Below are positions 47,941-59,500 of a DNA stretch of 64,000 nucleotides, piece after piece. A program made the position numbers and the translations under genes. Location of the stretch: contig OY776121.1 in NCBI GenBank assembly GCA_963675135.1, forward strand, positions 73,424,265 to 73,488,264, in the 5' to 3' direction. Origin of the DNA: Galeopsis tetrahit (taxonomy: Eukaryota > Streptophyta > Magnoliopsida > Lamiales > Lamiaceae). Positions within the stretch are counted from its first letter, which is position 1. Each line of letters opens with the position of its first letter. The notes beneath the pieces were generated by a model. The model worked only from the letters and a program-made list of their open reading frames with translations. It ran no database searches and had not been told where the DNA came from.

Positions 47941-48437
47941 TGAAATAGAGATTGAGGAAGAGAGAGAAGCAGAAAGTGTGTAATGAAGGGATGAGGAAAA
48001 GGGATGGGAACCAGGCCAATAAATAGAGAGATTTTCGCCCCCAATATATCTTAACCGCAGCGCTCATACCCCCAAAACCACTCAAACAAACTTTTGTCTG
48101 GAAAAAAAACCCCGTAAAAAATTCGTCCAATCCTAACAAAGGCCATATCATTGCTCTCCAAATCCAACCTCGCACGAAACAGAACCCACAGTCGGCGCGC
48201 GAGTGAGGCTTATATACGCCTGCAAACTGAACACATACAATCTAATGATTGAGATTTTTTAGAAAAAACCAAAAGCATGGAAGGTTGTAAAAGTAAACAA
48301 TCCCACACGAAATCCAAGATAAATGATTGCAGAAAGGGAGATGAAGCGGTGCCAAATAATTTAAGGGGAAATGAAGGGGTAGGCAACGAAATTTAGAGGA
48401 GAGAGAATTTTACTCTAGTTAAAAGGCTTTAAATAAT

Positions 48438-48453
48438 ATGAATGGTGAAAGTT
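48438..48453 (+). repeat. LINE target-site duplication, 5' side
   Basis: Second copy of ATGAATGGTGAAAGTT, followed by the original locus sequence (GTTGTGGAATAAAT). Confidence 0.85.
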
Positions 48454-50135
48454 GTTGTGGAATAAATATAAAGTAATTATATTATTCTTTAATTCCTAAT
48501 TATATTACTCTACTTAATTTATAATATTTGTTCGACGAGCTGAAAATAACACATATCAATATTGGCACCACAACTTTCGGCGACCTGATTTTGAAAATGA
48601 AAGATCATCCTCAACAATAATGTGTTCTTTAAATTTTATTATATTTCTTGTAATGTCAATACTTTGTCACAATACTTTGCTAGGAACTCTCGTTGATTCA
48701 AGAGTCTTCAATGTTAAATCAACCTTCAAATTTTATGGACAACCTTTTCAATTCTTAAATTAAATACTCGTAATTAATAAGAGTGCAAGCAACGTTCAAT
48801 ATTTTATGGACAAATTTTGAGTTGAATTTACTTGTAAAATTTGAATTTCACTCGGACAACAAAAGCAATGGTAGTGACGTGGATAATTTAAATTGTAATT
48901 GTCATACAATTATAATTTATCCAAAAGTATTACTCCTATCATCTTAAATGGTTTATTAAAGTGTCTTAATAGATGCTTGCATTAACAAAAAGTTTACAAG
49001 ACACGATGAAGTATGAACAAACAATGACTAACATCAATACTCTTGGAATTGAAGAAAAATGAAAGGAATAAAAAAAATATGAAACAATTTAAATAAATTA
49101 TGTTATAAAGTTGAAAAATCAAAAGACTATAAAAGTTGGAGAATAAATTAGTACTCTTTGTATCTCAAAACATTTTAACACAAATTTTAAAAAAAAAATG
49201 AATAAAATTTTGTTGTGAGATACCACTGGTCAATTTACACTTTTCATTAATAGAACATACTACACTTTTCATTAATATAACATATTCAGTCAATAAATTA
49301 TTTATTATTTATATTTAATTTGAATATAATCTCATATTAATATTTTATTTTATTCATATCAAAATTATAAAATATTTTTTTACATTTAATGTAATATTAT
49401 TGACACCTTTTAGAATATTTTAGAAAGACTTTCTCACAAAATAAAAATTAATCTTAACCCCTTTTAGAATATTTTAGAAAGATTCGATGTATCATAAATT
49501 AAGAAATTCACTTATATATAGATTATCAAATGAGAATTTCATTCATCATAAATTATTTATGTACATTAGTGGTGTTAATTTTTTTTTTTTTTATCATGTC
49601 CGCTTCATCTTTCATATCTTTTAGTACAAAATATAAGATTTTGAGGAAAAAATTAATGGCGATTGAAAGATTTAAAAAAAAATTAATGGCGTGTGATTTT
49701 GTTTGACAAAGATAATATTAAATTAAATGTAAAAATAAATTTATAATTTTAATAGGGATAAAATAAAATATTAATATGAAATAAAGTTTAAAATTAAAAA
49801 AATTTCAGTAACACACATTTTTCATTAAAAAAAAAAAAAAAAAGCACTTTCCAATATACTCCAAGTAATGTATAATTTTTATTAAAAACAGTGAGTGTGG
49901 CGGGATATACGGCGAAGTAATCTTCTTTCGTGCTTAGCGTTTAGACCTCCTAGAAGAATCAGGAATGACGTCTCTGTGGACGAGGGAATACCGGAGAATT
50001 CAGCGCCATAATTTAATTCAGGATAAATGTGGAGGAGTGAAGGAATATTGCACAGTGCTAATTTGGGAAATTGAGTATTTACGTGACAAAATATAAATAA
50101 GGACAAAATATAAGGAGAGGATTTTGATGTATCTG
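48454..50135. other. intergenic, no gene seen
   Basis: AT-rich. The stretch 49120-49210 resembles 32640-32725 (both contain TTTTAACACAAATTTTA, followed within a few A by ATGAAT), an older direct repeat that flanked the future LINE target. The open frame 49882-50106 shows no recognisable feature. Confidence 0.5.
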
Positions 50136-50143
50136 CTGTACAT

Positions 50144-51145
50144 AAAGCTGTCAGAACGGGCTAACGGGGCGGTGCGGTCCATAACCCACCTCAACCCATC
50201 ATTTTGCGGGTTTTGGCGGGCCGGTCCACGACGGGGACGTATTGAAAAATACTCAATCCAACCCAATCCATGACGGGTTGCGGGTTAGTCCACGGGCTTT
50301 TATATAATATATTTATTTTTTACTTTTTCACATTTATTCTTATAATAAATTTTAAACAATACATTAATAATTACTAAAAATAAAGTATGAATAAATTTGA
50401 ATAATCTTTAATTAAATTCACCACGTGAATAATTTTAATCTCTTATAATTAAAAAGTAAACCTTAAAATAGATTTTTTGTTTAACTGACAAATCAATCGA
50501 ACTAAAATTTAAACAAAATTTAATGGGCAAATCAACTCAACTATAAGTAACAAAAATATAGAATATTCAACGAAAGTTTAATGGACAAATCAGCTCAACT
50601 ATCAGTAACAAATGTCAATTTGTGAATACACATATGACATTATCGCCACATACTCTTTCAATCTACTCATGATAATTATACATTTATAAATAGATAAAGT
50701 TAAAAAAGAGATTCAAATCTACATTAATTATCAAGCCTCTCGATCTCTGAGTCATGTGAATACATGGACGACAGTGGTGTATTCTCATTCTCAAATCTCA
50801 ATTTTGTTTTGAATGATATTTTATAATTTTGTATATTGATTTAAAGTTGAATTGAATCAATAAATTTCTAATATCACATTTTTACTTACAATCATAGTTC
50901 AACTTAATAAAAACGCGTTACTGTTTCATTAAACCTTAAAAAATAAAAATAAAAATTTAAAAAATAAAAAGCTCGCGGGCCAAACCGCCCCGTCCGCGGT
51001 CCAACCCGCCAAAATCCACAATCCATACGGTCTAGCCCAAACGGGCTTGCGTTTTAAACGGGCTTGTATTATTCAACCCAATCCACCTTTTTAATAGGCG
51101 GAGACGGGCCGATCCAACGGGCCTAGCCCATTTTGACAGCTCTAA
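50144..51145. mobile_element. non-autonomous hAT-type element
   Basis: Perfect 8-bp duplications CTGTACAT at 50136-50143 and 51146-51153 flank a 1002-bp element. Its inverted ends are AAAGCTGTCAGAACGGGCTA and CCATTTTGACAGCTCTAA. GC-rich GGGC/CGGG-containing subterminal regions of about 130 bp surround an AT-rich core. 8-bp duplications and a GCTGTCA terminus are standard for plant hAT elements. No transposase. Confidence 0.88.
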
Positions 51146-51153
51146 CTGTACAT

Positions 51154-51899
51154 TTCTTTATGTTTTTTAGTTTAAAATAATTACTCCATGAAATATAGTA
51201 AATAGGTATATATATTTTATCTGATTAAACCTCTTGTTAGTACATATACCTCTCATTTTATTTTTATTTGTCACTAGTCCCACACCCACCCTAGTTGTCG
51301 TTCTTTCCGTCTCACACACTGTTTTTGTTCTTTTTGTTACATTTTTTTTCACGTGGTGGCGAAGTCGTGGTGGGTGGGGCAAGAGAAACAAAAATGAACT
51401 ATATATGTGTATCCCTTAAAGAGTTTAATGATATTATGTGGTATATTTATTAAGGACATTTTAGTATTGTGAAAATAAAAAGCGGTTAAGGACATTGATC
51501 ATTATTTTTAAATATAAATACACCACTTTTACTTTTAGTCTCAGAATCAATTTAATCACAACTTTCACAACACAATTATTATAAAAAAAAATACAACTCT
51601 TCATTGTGTTGCAATTTAATATAAACACATTTTTTTTTTCAAATTACATTATAAATTGAATAACACTTTATAATAATAAAATCTCATGCTTCTCCCCCAG
51701 TTCTGCTTCTCTTAAAAAATAAAATCAAAAGCCAGTTTAAGTAAAAAAAATAGAAATCCATGACAAGCAATATAGTTTTTTTTTTTGTGGGAGACAAGCA
51801 ATATAGTTAGTTACCATGTAAAATAGGAAAAACCACCCAAACTTTAGGGCACTTTTCATTCCTGTAATATAATATGATGCTAGATCAAACTTTATGTAT
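51154..51899. other. intergenic, no gene seen
   Basis: AT-rich, with poly(T)/poly(A) runs. No supported coding or structural feature. Confidence 0.5.
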
Positions 51900-53155
51900 A
51901 TTAAAACGGAGGAAATATTTTTTTTAGTCCTCTAAGTTTAAGTGATTTCAAAATAAATTCTTTAAGTTTTTAGTTTTACAAAATACATCATATTTCTTAC
52001 AAGCTACTAATTTTAGTCCTTTTTTAAATCTATTTTAGTCCTTTAAGTTTAAACTCTAATTTTAATCATTTAAATATAATAAAATCTGAAAATTTTAATA
52101 ATTTTTTTTAAAAAAATATTAATTTTAATGTATGTTTTTTTTAAACCATCATTAAAATATTTTTTAAAATTAAATGAAAATATCATTAAAATTTGAATTA
52201 GGCTCAAATTCTACTTAGCCATTTTTGCCTAATTAATTAAATATATAAAAATTCGAAAATAAAAATATATACTAAAATATAGAAAATTGAAAGAAAATTA
52301 TAAATATGTTTAAAAAAAAAGGGACAACTCCAACTACCCCGGTCATATTTCCCAAATGTAATTTATAGTATGATTTATATAATAAATTGAACGAGATTAT
52401 ACGAGATTTTATGTATCCATAGACCTCCCATCCAAGAAATTATTTCCCTAACTAAATTGAACACAAGTATAATTAAATCTAAACTCTATAAGTAATTATT
52501 GTGATAAACATAATATTAAATCATATAAAAACGCGTTCCAATTAATTTAATGCACATATATTAAGTTTTGAAATTCTTATTTAAGCTTGTTTGATAATTA
52601 TATGAGTCGAACTCAAACGAGCTTTAATCGAGTCGAGATTAATTTAAACCCTAAACCCCTGTCATATTCCCCAAATGCAAATTATAAATTATTATATAAA
52701 TCATATAATTTACATTTGGAGAATATGACCGGGGTAGTTGGAGTTGTTCATTTTTTAAATACATATTTATAATTTTCTTTCAAATTTCTAGATTTTAGTA
52801 TATATTTTTATTTTTATTTTGGAATTTTTATATTTTTAATTAATTAGGGAAAAATGGCTAGTTAAAATTTGAGCATAATTAAAATTTTAATGATGTATTT
52901 ATTTAATTTAAAAAAATATTTTAATGATGTTTTAAAAAATATACATTAAAATCAGTATTTATTTTCAAATTTTATTATATTTAAATGATTAAAATTGGAG
53001 TTTAAACTTAAAGCACTAAAATAGATTTAAAAAATGACTAAAATTAATAGCTTGTAAGATATAAGATGTATTTTGTAAAGTTAAAAACTTAAAGGATTTA
53101 TATTGAAATCACTCAAACTTAAAGTACTAAAAAAAAATATTTCCTCTATTAAAAT
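51900..53155. mobile_element. foldback element with about 490-bp arms
   Basis: Left arm 51900-52389 and right arm about 52674-53155 are inverted copies along their whole length (for example CGGAGGAAATATTTTTTTTA against its complement). Both end inward at a shared ACTACCCCGGTCATAT phrase. A second smaller inverted pair (CATATTCCCCAAATGCAAAT against ATTTACATTTGGAGAATATG, 52660-52728) sits at the inner edge of the right arm. The spacer is about 280 bp. No coding capacity and no clear target duplication. Confidence 0.75.
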
Positions 53156-53456
53156 GGTACAACCATTTTCACTCTAAAATATACTCCAATTAATTGAAGA
53201 ACTTATCTAATCCTTAATTCACCCAATCCTAAGCCAAAAAACTAGTCCACGACAATTAATTATTTCTTTCTGAAAATTTATAGGCCATCAGATTTGAATC
53301 TGCCACATGTTGAGTTGCTGCTGTAAAATGTTAAAGTTGATTTTAAAAAAAGAAGAGAGAAAAGGTGGGGTAAAATTAACCCTATTGTAAAAATAAAACG
53401 TGGAACAAAAAAAAATAGAACAAGTAGAAGTGGATTAGCAAATCAGTTACTCACTT

Positions 53457-53578
53457 CGGGTGTGTTTTCAAACTCTACAAATTGCTTTCAGAATCACTTT
53501 TTTTAAAGCCGTCCTCTCACAACTTTTACTTTTGAGAAGTGTTTTTAAGTTGTTTATAGAGTTTGCAAACACACCCTC
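53457..53578. mobile_element. 122-bp MITE
   Basis: Near-perfect inverted ends: GGGTGTGTTTTCAAACTCTA on the left and TAGAGTTTGCAAACACACCC on the right. No obvious target duplication. It sits 28 bp beyond the break point of the truncated paralogue. Confidence 0.65.
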
Positions 53579-53605
53579 AAATTAGCATACAATAATGTGT
53601 TGGTA

Positions 53606-54405
53606 TTAATTCCTTTTAGACCTCCTCTGAGGTTCCTCGACCAGTGATTTTCCCAGCTTACTTTTCAGTACCCCTGGATTCTCTGCATCCCCTCCTGATA
53701 TTAATCTATTTGTACCCACTGCTGCTTTGTTCTCCTTATTTCCAATTCCTTTTCTGCCTCGATCCTTCTCCTCCTCCTTTGCAGAAATTACTTGAGACAA
53801 GTTGTGCACTGATCTAGACCTGGTAACAACTCTGCCTCTCAACACCATTAATACATTCGACTTGCCATTATCAAAAGTTTCAATGCCGGCACAACTAGTA
53901 CTTATATTGTCTTTTTGTGCAGGGTTTTTTCTTCCCTTACCCTCCATCGATTTCAACGTCCCTCTACATCCTCTGCCCACTTTTTCTTGGCTACAACTAA
54001 CATTTACAACCGATAATAAACTAGTAGTACTAGATTTACTTACAACCATACTTCTTCCGTATATTTTTGGACATCTGCAGGAAAACATAAACACTTCATC
54101 TTCACCACTAAATCTTACGCTCTTCTTAACTACTTTCTTATTCTCATCCTCCTTTCCCTGAATAACATTTTCAAAATATTAGTAACAATATATAAAACAA
54201 AAGCCGCCTTCTTGTTTTTTTTTTTTAAAAAAACAATATATAAAACAAAACCCTAGCTAAAAAAATCAAAACCAGATAAAAAAATTACTACCTTGAGAAG
54301 TTGGGAAATTCTGTTGGCCATCTCCAGATTTGATAGATTGGCAGGAATTTTATGGTGTTTGCATAATGCCTGCAGCTGTTTACGCTTCATACTATGGAAA
54401 TCCAT
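53606..54405 (-). CDS. truncated paralogue of the repeat-rich gene (two exons, 221 aa)
   Basis: Partial second copy of the gene at 19.8-28.75 kb, same strand. Exon 1 54405-54292 repeats the SAP-like unit with few changes (MDFHSMKRKQLQALCKHHKI). Exon 2 54157-53606 corresponds to the first quarter of the parent's exon 2 and stops with TAA right after EPQRRSKRN, where similarity to the parent ends. The PP1-type motif survives as KKSVRFSGEDEVFMF and one KEN as GNKENKAAV. It has many short insertions and deletions relative to the parent, yet the frame stays open and both splice sites are intact. The presumed promoter (to about 54565) was copied too. It could be a functional short form, or a decaying pseudogene kept open by chance. 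Confidence 0.7.
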
Positions 54406-56597
54406 ATCTACATTCGTAACCATTGATCGATGTAGAAAGAAACAAAATATGTGTGCATGCCTTCCTTGTGAGTGAACTTTTTGGAGAATTGACAAAATTA
54501 TTTGCCGCCCAACAACGGTTGAATTACTCCATATATATATGGAGGAAAATTGAATTTTGAATTTGAAAGGGCATAACCAAATTTAAAAAAGGAAACTAAG
54601 CAGAGGAGAGAATGGCTATAACTATTTAATTGCGTTGGGCCCAAGACAAAAAGGCCGTCCTCCCTCCTCTCGGTGGATGCCTGACTTGCTAGTTTTTAAC
54701 AGCTACGAAGGAGTATTTAATACGCAGTAGTAGAATTTTTTTTTGTTATATTTACATTTAAATTAAATAAATAAAATGATACATTCAATACACAATTAGA
54801 TTTCATTGAAATAACACACGAATAATAAACAAACAGTAAAATTTTGAGAATTCTTCCTCGTCCCATAATAATTTTCATAGATATATATTAAAAAAGTATA
54901 ATAATAAATTGAGTTTTGAAAAATAATTTTATAAACTTTTATATATAAAGTAAATAAATAAGTTAACTTTTGTGTATGTATATAAAAAAATAATGACATT
55001 TTTATAAAAAATGAGAATATTGTGAGGATGAAGTTTATCTATTTTATGAGTGTGAATGTCCTAAAAATGAAAGTGAAAGTTAATAGGGGAGAGAGGGAGT
55101 ATAATTTTTATCCATTTTTTTGGATAAAAATTAGAGTGTGAGGAGGAATTGAAAGTGAAATGAAATTGAGACTCTAAGTATAGCTAGAGTAAATTTGACA
55201 GGTGAAAATGAAGAATATTGATGTGTTAAATATGCTCCACACAAACATGTATTTATAGGTAAAAAATAATAATATTTTATTAATTAAAATAGAAATTGGA
55301 CCCATTTTTATTTTTATTGATAAATTTGGTACCTATTTCAAATTATTATATTTTGTTACAAGTTATATTTTTAATTTCAATTAACATTAAATTTAACATA
55401 ATTAATTATATATTCAGGATATAATGAGAAATCAACTGTTTTTTTAAAATGGAGAAAAAGTGGGTAGCATAAACGCAGTCTGCAAATGCATATCTGTCAA
55501 GCCAAAATAACGTTCTTATTTATTCGCGTGAAATGCACACGTCAATCAATTAATGTGTGCTTTTCTCAAGCGAGGTAAGTGCGCTACATCATTTTTCTCT
55601 CTTCCTGTGTTCATTGACGTTCGAAAGTTCTGATTTTTTTCTCTACTCTCTCCTCTATGAACGTTTCACAATGACTCTCTCATATTTGTTCACTCCATGG
55701 ACAACCACTGTGATTGCTCTAAAGAGTTGTCAGCAAATAAAAAAAAAATTTTTGAAATGATGGTGAGTTTGTAATTAATTGTTCTTTTAATCGTTTCTTT
55801 TGCTTATTTAGCTTCGTTCTATTGTTACTTGCAAATTGACATTGAGCTTCAAATCTAGTATTCAATCAGTAGACAGAGATTCATACTCTCTAAGAAAATA
55901 GTGTATTGATTAGAGTATTGGAGATTACTTTTGTAATTTTTTTTATGTATAAATTAAAATAAAATTATTGAATTGAATATATAGTGGAATTAAAAGTAAT
56001 GAAATAAAAAATAAATATTTGTATATTGTAGGGTGAAAATTGTGAAAATTATTTTCATTTTGGGTATACAAATGAATAAAGGTTGTATATTAAGAGAGAA
56101 AAAAAAAGAGCTCATAAATCGAACTAGAGGACGGAGCGCCATTAAAACTTTGATCGTGAAAGCACTCTATTAGGAACAAAATAAGGGATAAGGAAAAAAG
56201 ACACACCCTTCTAAATCGACTAAACCAACACAATAAAAACCCGTAAAAACTAATCAAACCCAAAATAACCGAAAAAAAAGACTCATGGGGATCAAAAGCG
56301 TCGCCCTATGGTCCCAAATACAAAACGATAAGGTTCATCTCATTGGTAAGGTCCATTGATGGATCAACAAAGCCTCTAAAACGATAACCCCTAACTCATT
56401 GATAACGCTTTTCAATGATTGTTATTGTGATACACCCATCCCAAATAAGCTAAAATAATCGCAAAAGCTCGTCATCCATTAATACACTCTTGAGTGTTAT
56501 TAAACAAAAATGGTGAAAACCTAAGAGTTTATTACGTTATAAAATAAAATAAAGAAAGGCATATGGGTTTTTTCACCCAGATGAGGTGCACGATACA
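54406..56597. other. intergenic region with one MITE
   Basis: The first 160 bp is the duplicated upstream sequence of the paralogue. The rest, apart from the MITE at 54852-55100, is AT-rich without a gene; 55557-55760 is an open frame without recognisable content. The final part should contain the RsmI promoter, but no clear TATA box stands out. Confidence 0.5.
54852..55100. mobile_element. Stowaway-like MITE
   Basis: Left end TCTTCCTCGTCCCATAATAA and right end GTTAATAGGGGAGAGAGGGA-GTA form degenerate inverted repeats of the CTCCCTCNGTCCC type. About 250 bp, non-coding. Confidence 0.5.
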
Positions 56598-59500
56598 ATG
56601 ATGTTGCTTCGCCGCTGCCATTCAGTAGCACTGTCACTGTCGAAACCTTCACCGCCGCTTCCCAAACTGCCGTTGCGGCCAAGCCTCCCCTGCCGCCCTA
56701 CCTATTTGTTTTCTTCTCTCTCTTCATATGCTCACACCGGCGTCTCCGTCCTTCCTCTCTCATCCGCCGCCTCCTCCGACGGCGAACCCACCGAGGAGTT
56801 ATTCCACTCGAAACAGGTAAAATGCCTTTATAATCCTTATTATTGTCCCTGAGCTTTAGGAGCCCTAATTTTGTTGTCTATCCAAGTTTGCAGTTGAATT
56901 AGTTGGTTCTTGAGTTTGTGATAATGCGAAAAGAACGATAACAAATTTTACATGATAAGAAACAAATTTGTTATTCAGTGTTTGAATGCTCAAACTTCTG
57001 TTCATTAAATTTTTTGACTTGTTAATTGTCATTGTTCTGTTATTTGCATTTATGCCGTCCATGCGTGCTTTATGTATACGGTGGAGGATTATTGAGTGGG
57101 ACTGAATTCATTTGTTTGTGTAGATGATTTCGTTTTTTTCTATTTTAATTTGTAGGGTCCTTTAAAACCAGGATTATATCTTGTTGGAACACCAATTGGG
57201 AATCTTGAAGATATAACTCTAAGGTCAATCAGCTTCCAAATAATAATGTTATTGGAGGTTTCAAATTCATCATTGAATATATATCTCGGACTTTCTTTCC
57301 CGAGTTTTTATCGATGAATGAACCAGTTGTTATTGTTTTATTCTTGTAGAGCACTGAGAGTTTTGAAATCTGCTGATGTCATACTTTCAGAAGATACAAG
57401 ACATTCCGGGAAGTTGCTTCAGTCCTATAACATAAAAACTCCACTTGTAAGCCAGTTCTAATTCTATCCATGATATAAGAAATACAATTTCTTTAGATAT
57501 GTGGATGTGCAGCGGCCAGCGTGAAATCATTCTCATCCTATGATTTAGATTTTCAGTTAAGCTATCACAAATTCAATGAATCTCAACGAGAACAAGTTGT
57601 GCTGAAGAGATTGCTTGGTGGAGAAATTGTGGCATTGATAAGTGATGCTGGAACACCGGGCATCAGTGACCCTGGAATGGAGCTGGTAAGACATATGTTT
57701 TCTTGCTGTTGAAAAGGAGTAAATGGCAATATTGGTCCCGTATCTATTGGGTGTTGGCGATTTTAGTCCATACAAATTAATTTTCTCAATTGAGTCCCAT
57801 AACTTATAAAATGATGATATTTTAGGATTTATGCACGTACCATTCACGTGAGCTGTCGGAATTCCATGTAGCAACCAGGCTGATGACTTGGCATCACTTA
57901 CGTGGCACAATAAGATCTCAACATATAAATTTCAACTAAAAAATCACAAATTAATTATCATCCCAAAAATCAAAATAAAAAATTGCCAATATAGGGCTAA
58001 AATTGCATCATTTTAAAGGTTACGGGACATAATTGTGAAAATTTATTCACATGGGACTAAATTGTGAACACACCATAGATATGGGATCAATTTTGCAATT
58101 TACTTCATGCCTACTGCTCCAGAGGCAGAGCGAAAATTTGTTGGGCAGTTGAAAAATATGAGACTGTACTGATGTATGTTGATTTTGGGTGAATGTAGGC
58201 CAAATTGTGTGTATCTAAAGATATACTTGTGGTTCCCATCCCTGGGCCATCTGCTCTAGTATCAGCACTTTCTGCATCTGGTTTGCCAACTGATGAATTC
58301 ACTTTTGGTAACCCTTTCATAACTCTCCTACTCTTTGCAACTTAATAATTGTTGTGATACGGAGAATATAATATGCTGCAGTTGGATTTCTCCCTAAGCA
58401 CGCCCCCACAAGAAGAGAGAAGCTGATGGTTTCTGCCAATAATGCAACCACTCAGGTGTTTTTTGTTCCACCTCACAAGCTCTGTCAATGTTTAGAAGAG
58501 ATGTCTTCTATCTTTGGGGAGTCGAGGTAAACTTAAGTCAAATCGATGTGTGAGAGTGTATGATGTTGTATTATTATATTATTGTTGATTGTAATTGTAA
58601 TGATCAAATGATTGTATTAAAATTAGTGTGTTTTATTGGAAGTTGCAAAAGTGAGAAAAAATGTGTGAAAAGTGATAAATAAAAGGGGAGTGTGAATTAA
58701 AAAAAATCATATTTGCATTAATTAGTCATTGGGAAGTGTGTAGTGTAGGGAAAATGGTACATATAGGGTTTTGATATTTGTAGGGGTGGATATATTAGGT
58801 TTTTATAAACCGAATTCTAAAATGAGATAGAGTAACTCATAGAGTGTACACCCTATAGTTAAATTTAAATGACATTTTGGCTATTCACTTCATTTGCAAT
58901 TTAAGTGGTATTTTGCACTTCTCAGTGTTAATTAATTACGTTTCTTCTTAATTTACCTTTAAAACCATTAAAAATAACTTAGATAGTAATAGTCTTCATA
59001 GTCATATGTAGAATTCCAAAGCAAATTAATTAAGGGTAGTAGGATGTCAATGATTTTCTTAATGCCTGCACAGTGATCTAAACCGACATATATTTTGAAT
59101 TGGAGGGAAATATATACTCGGTTGTCGATCCGGGCATATCTTGATGCCTCACATTCTCTGCACATACTTCAAACAACTTTAAGAATTTTGTCTTTCGGTA
59201 TCCTGTAATTAGAATAACCTGTAGATAGACTCTCTTTTCCAATCTATGATTCAATTCAAATCAAACTATATTATTGATTTTTTTTTTCTTCTGACGACTC
59301 ATTCTTCTGATTCTTGGTCATTTGTAAGCAACTTCACAATTTTCAAAATCTGACTTCTCTTTATCATGTTTTGTTAGATTTTCTCATCGTTGAGTAAACT
59401 ATCAATCATCAAAATGAACCATGCTTGCTCCTACATACATACATACTTATATTTTTCTAAAACCAAATCTTTTTTTTTTCATTGCTTAATCGCTTGAATT

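Larger units (their letters stand above)
32731..48437 (-). mobile_element. LINE (L1-type) retrotransposon, interrupted by an LTR element
   Basis: A minus-strand non-LTR retrotransposon of about 6.1 kb once the nested 9.6-kb LTR element and its 5-bp duplication are discounted. Order 5' to 3': 5' UTR (48437-47941), ORF1 beginning at 47940, split at 47753/38140, then the rest of ORF1, ORF2 (endonuclease, reverse transcriptase, zinc-binding, RNase H) and a poly(A) tail at 32731-32740. A 16-bp target duplication brackets the whole. The coding frames carry stops and frameshifts, so this copy is dead, but its length shows it inserted full-length. Confidence 0.92.
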
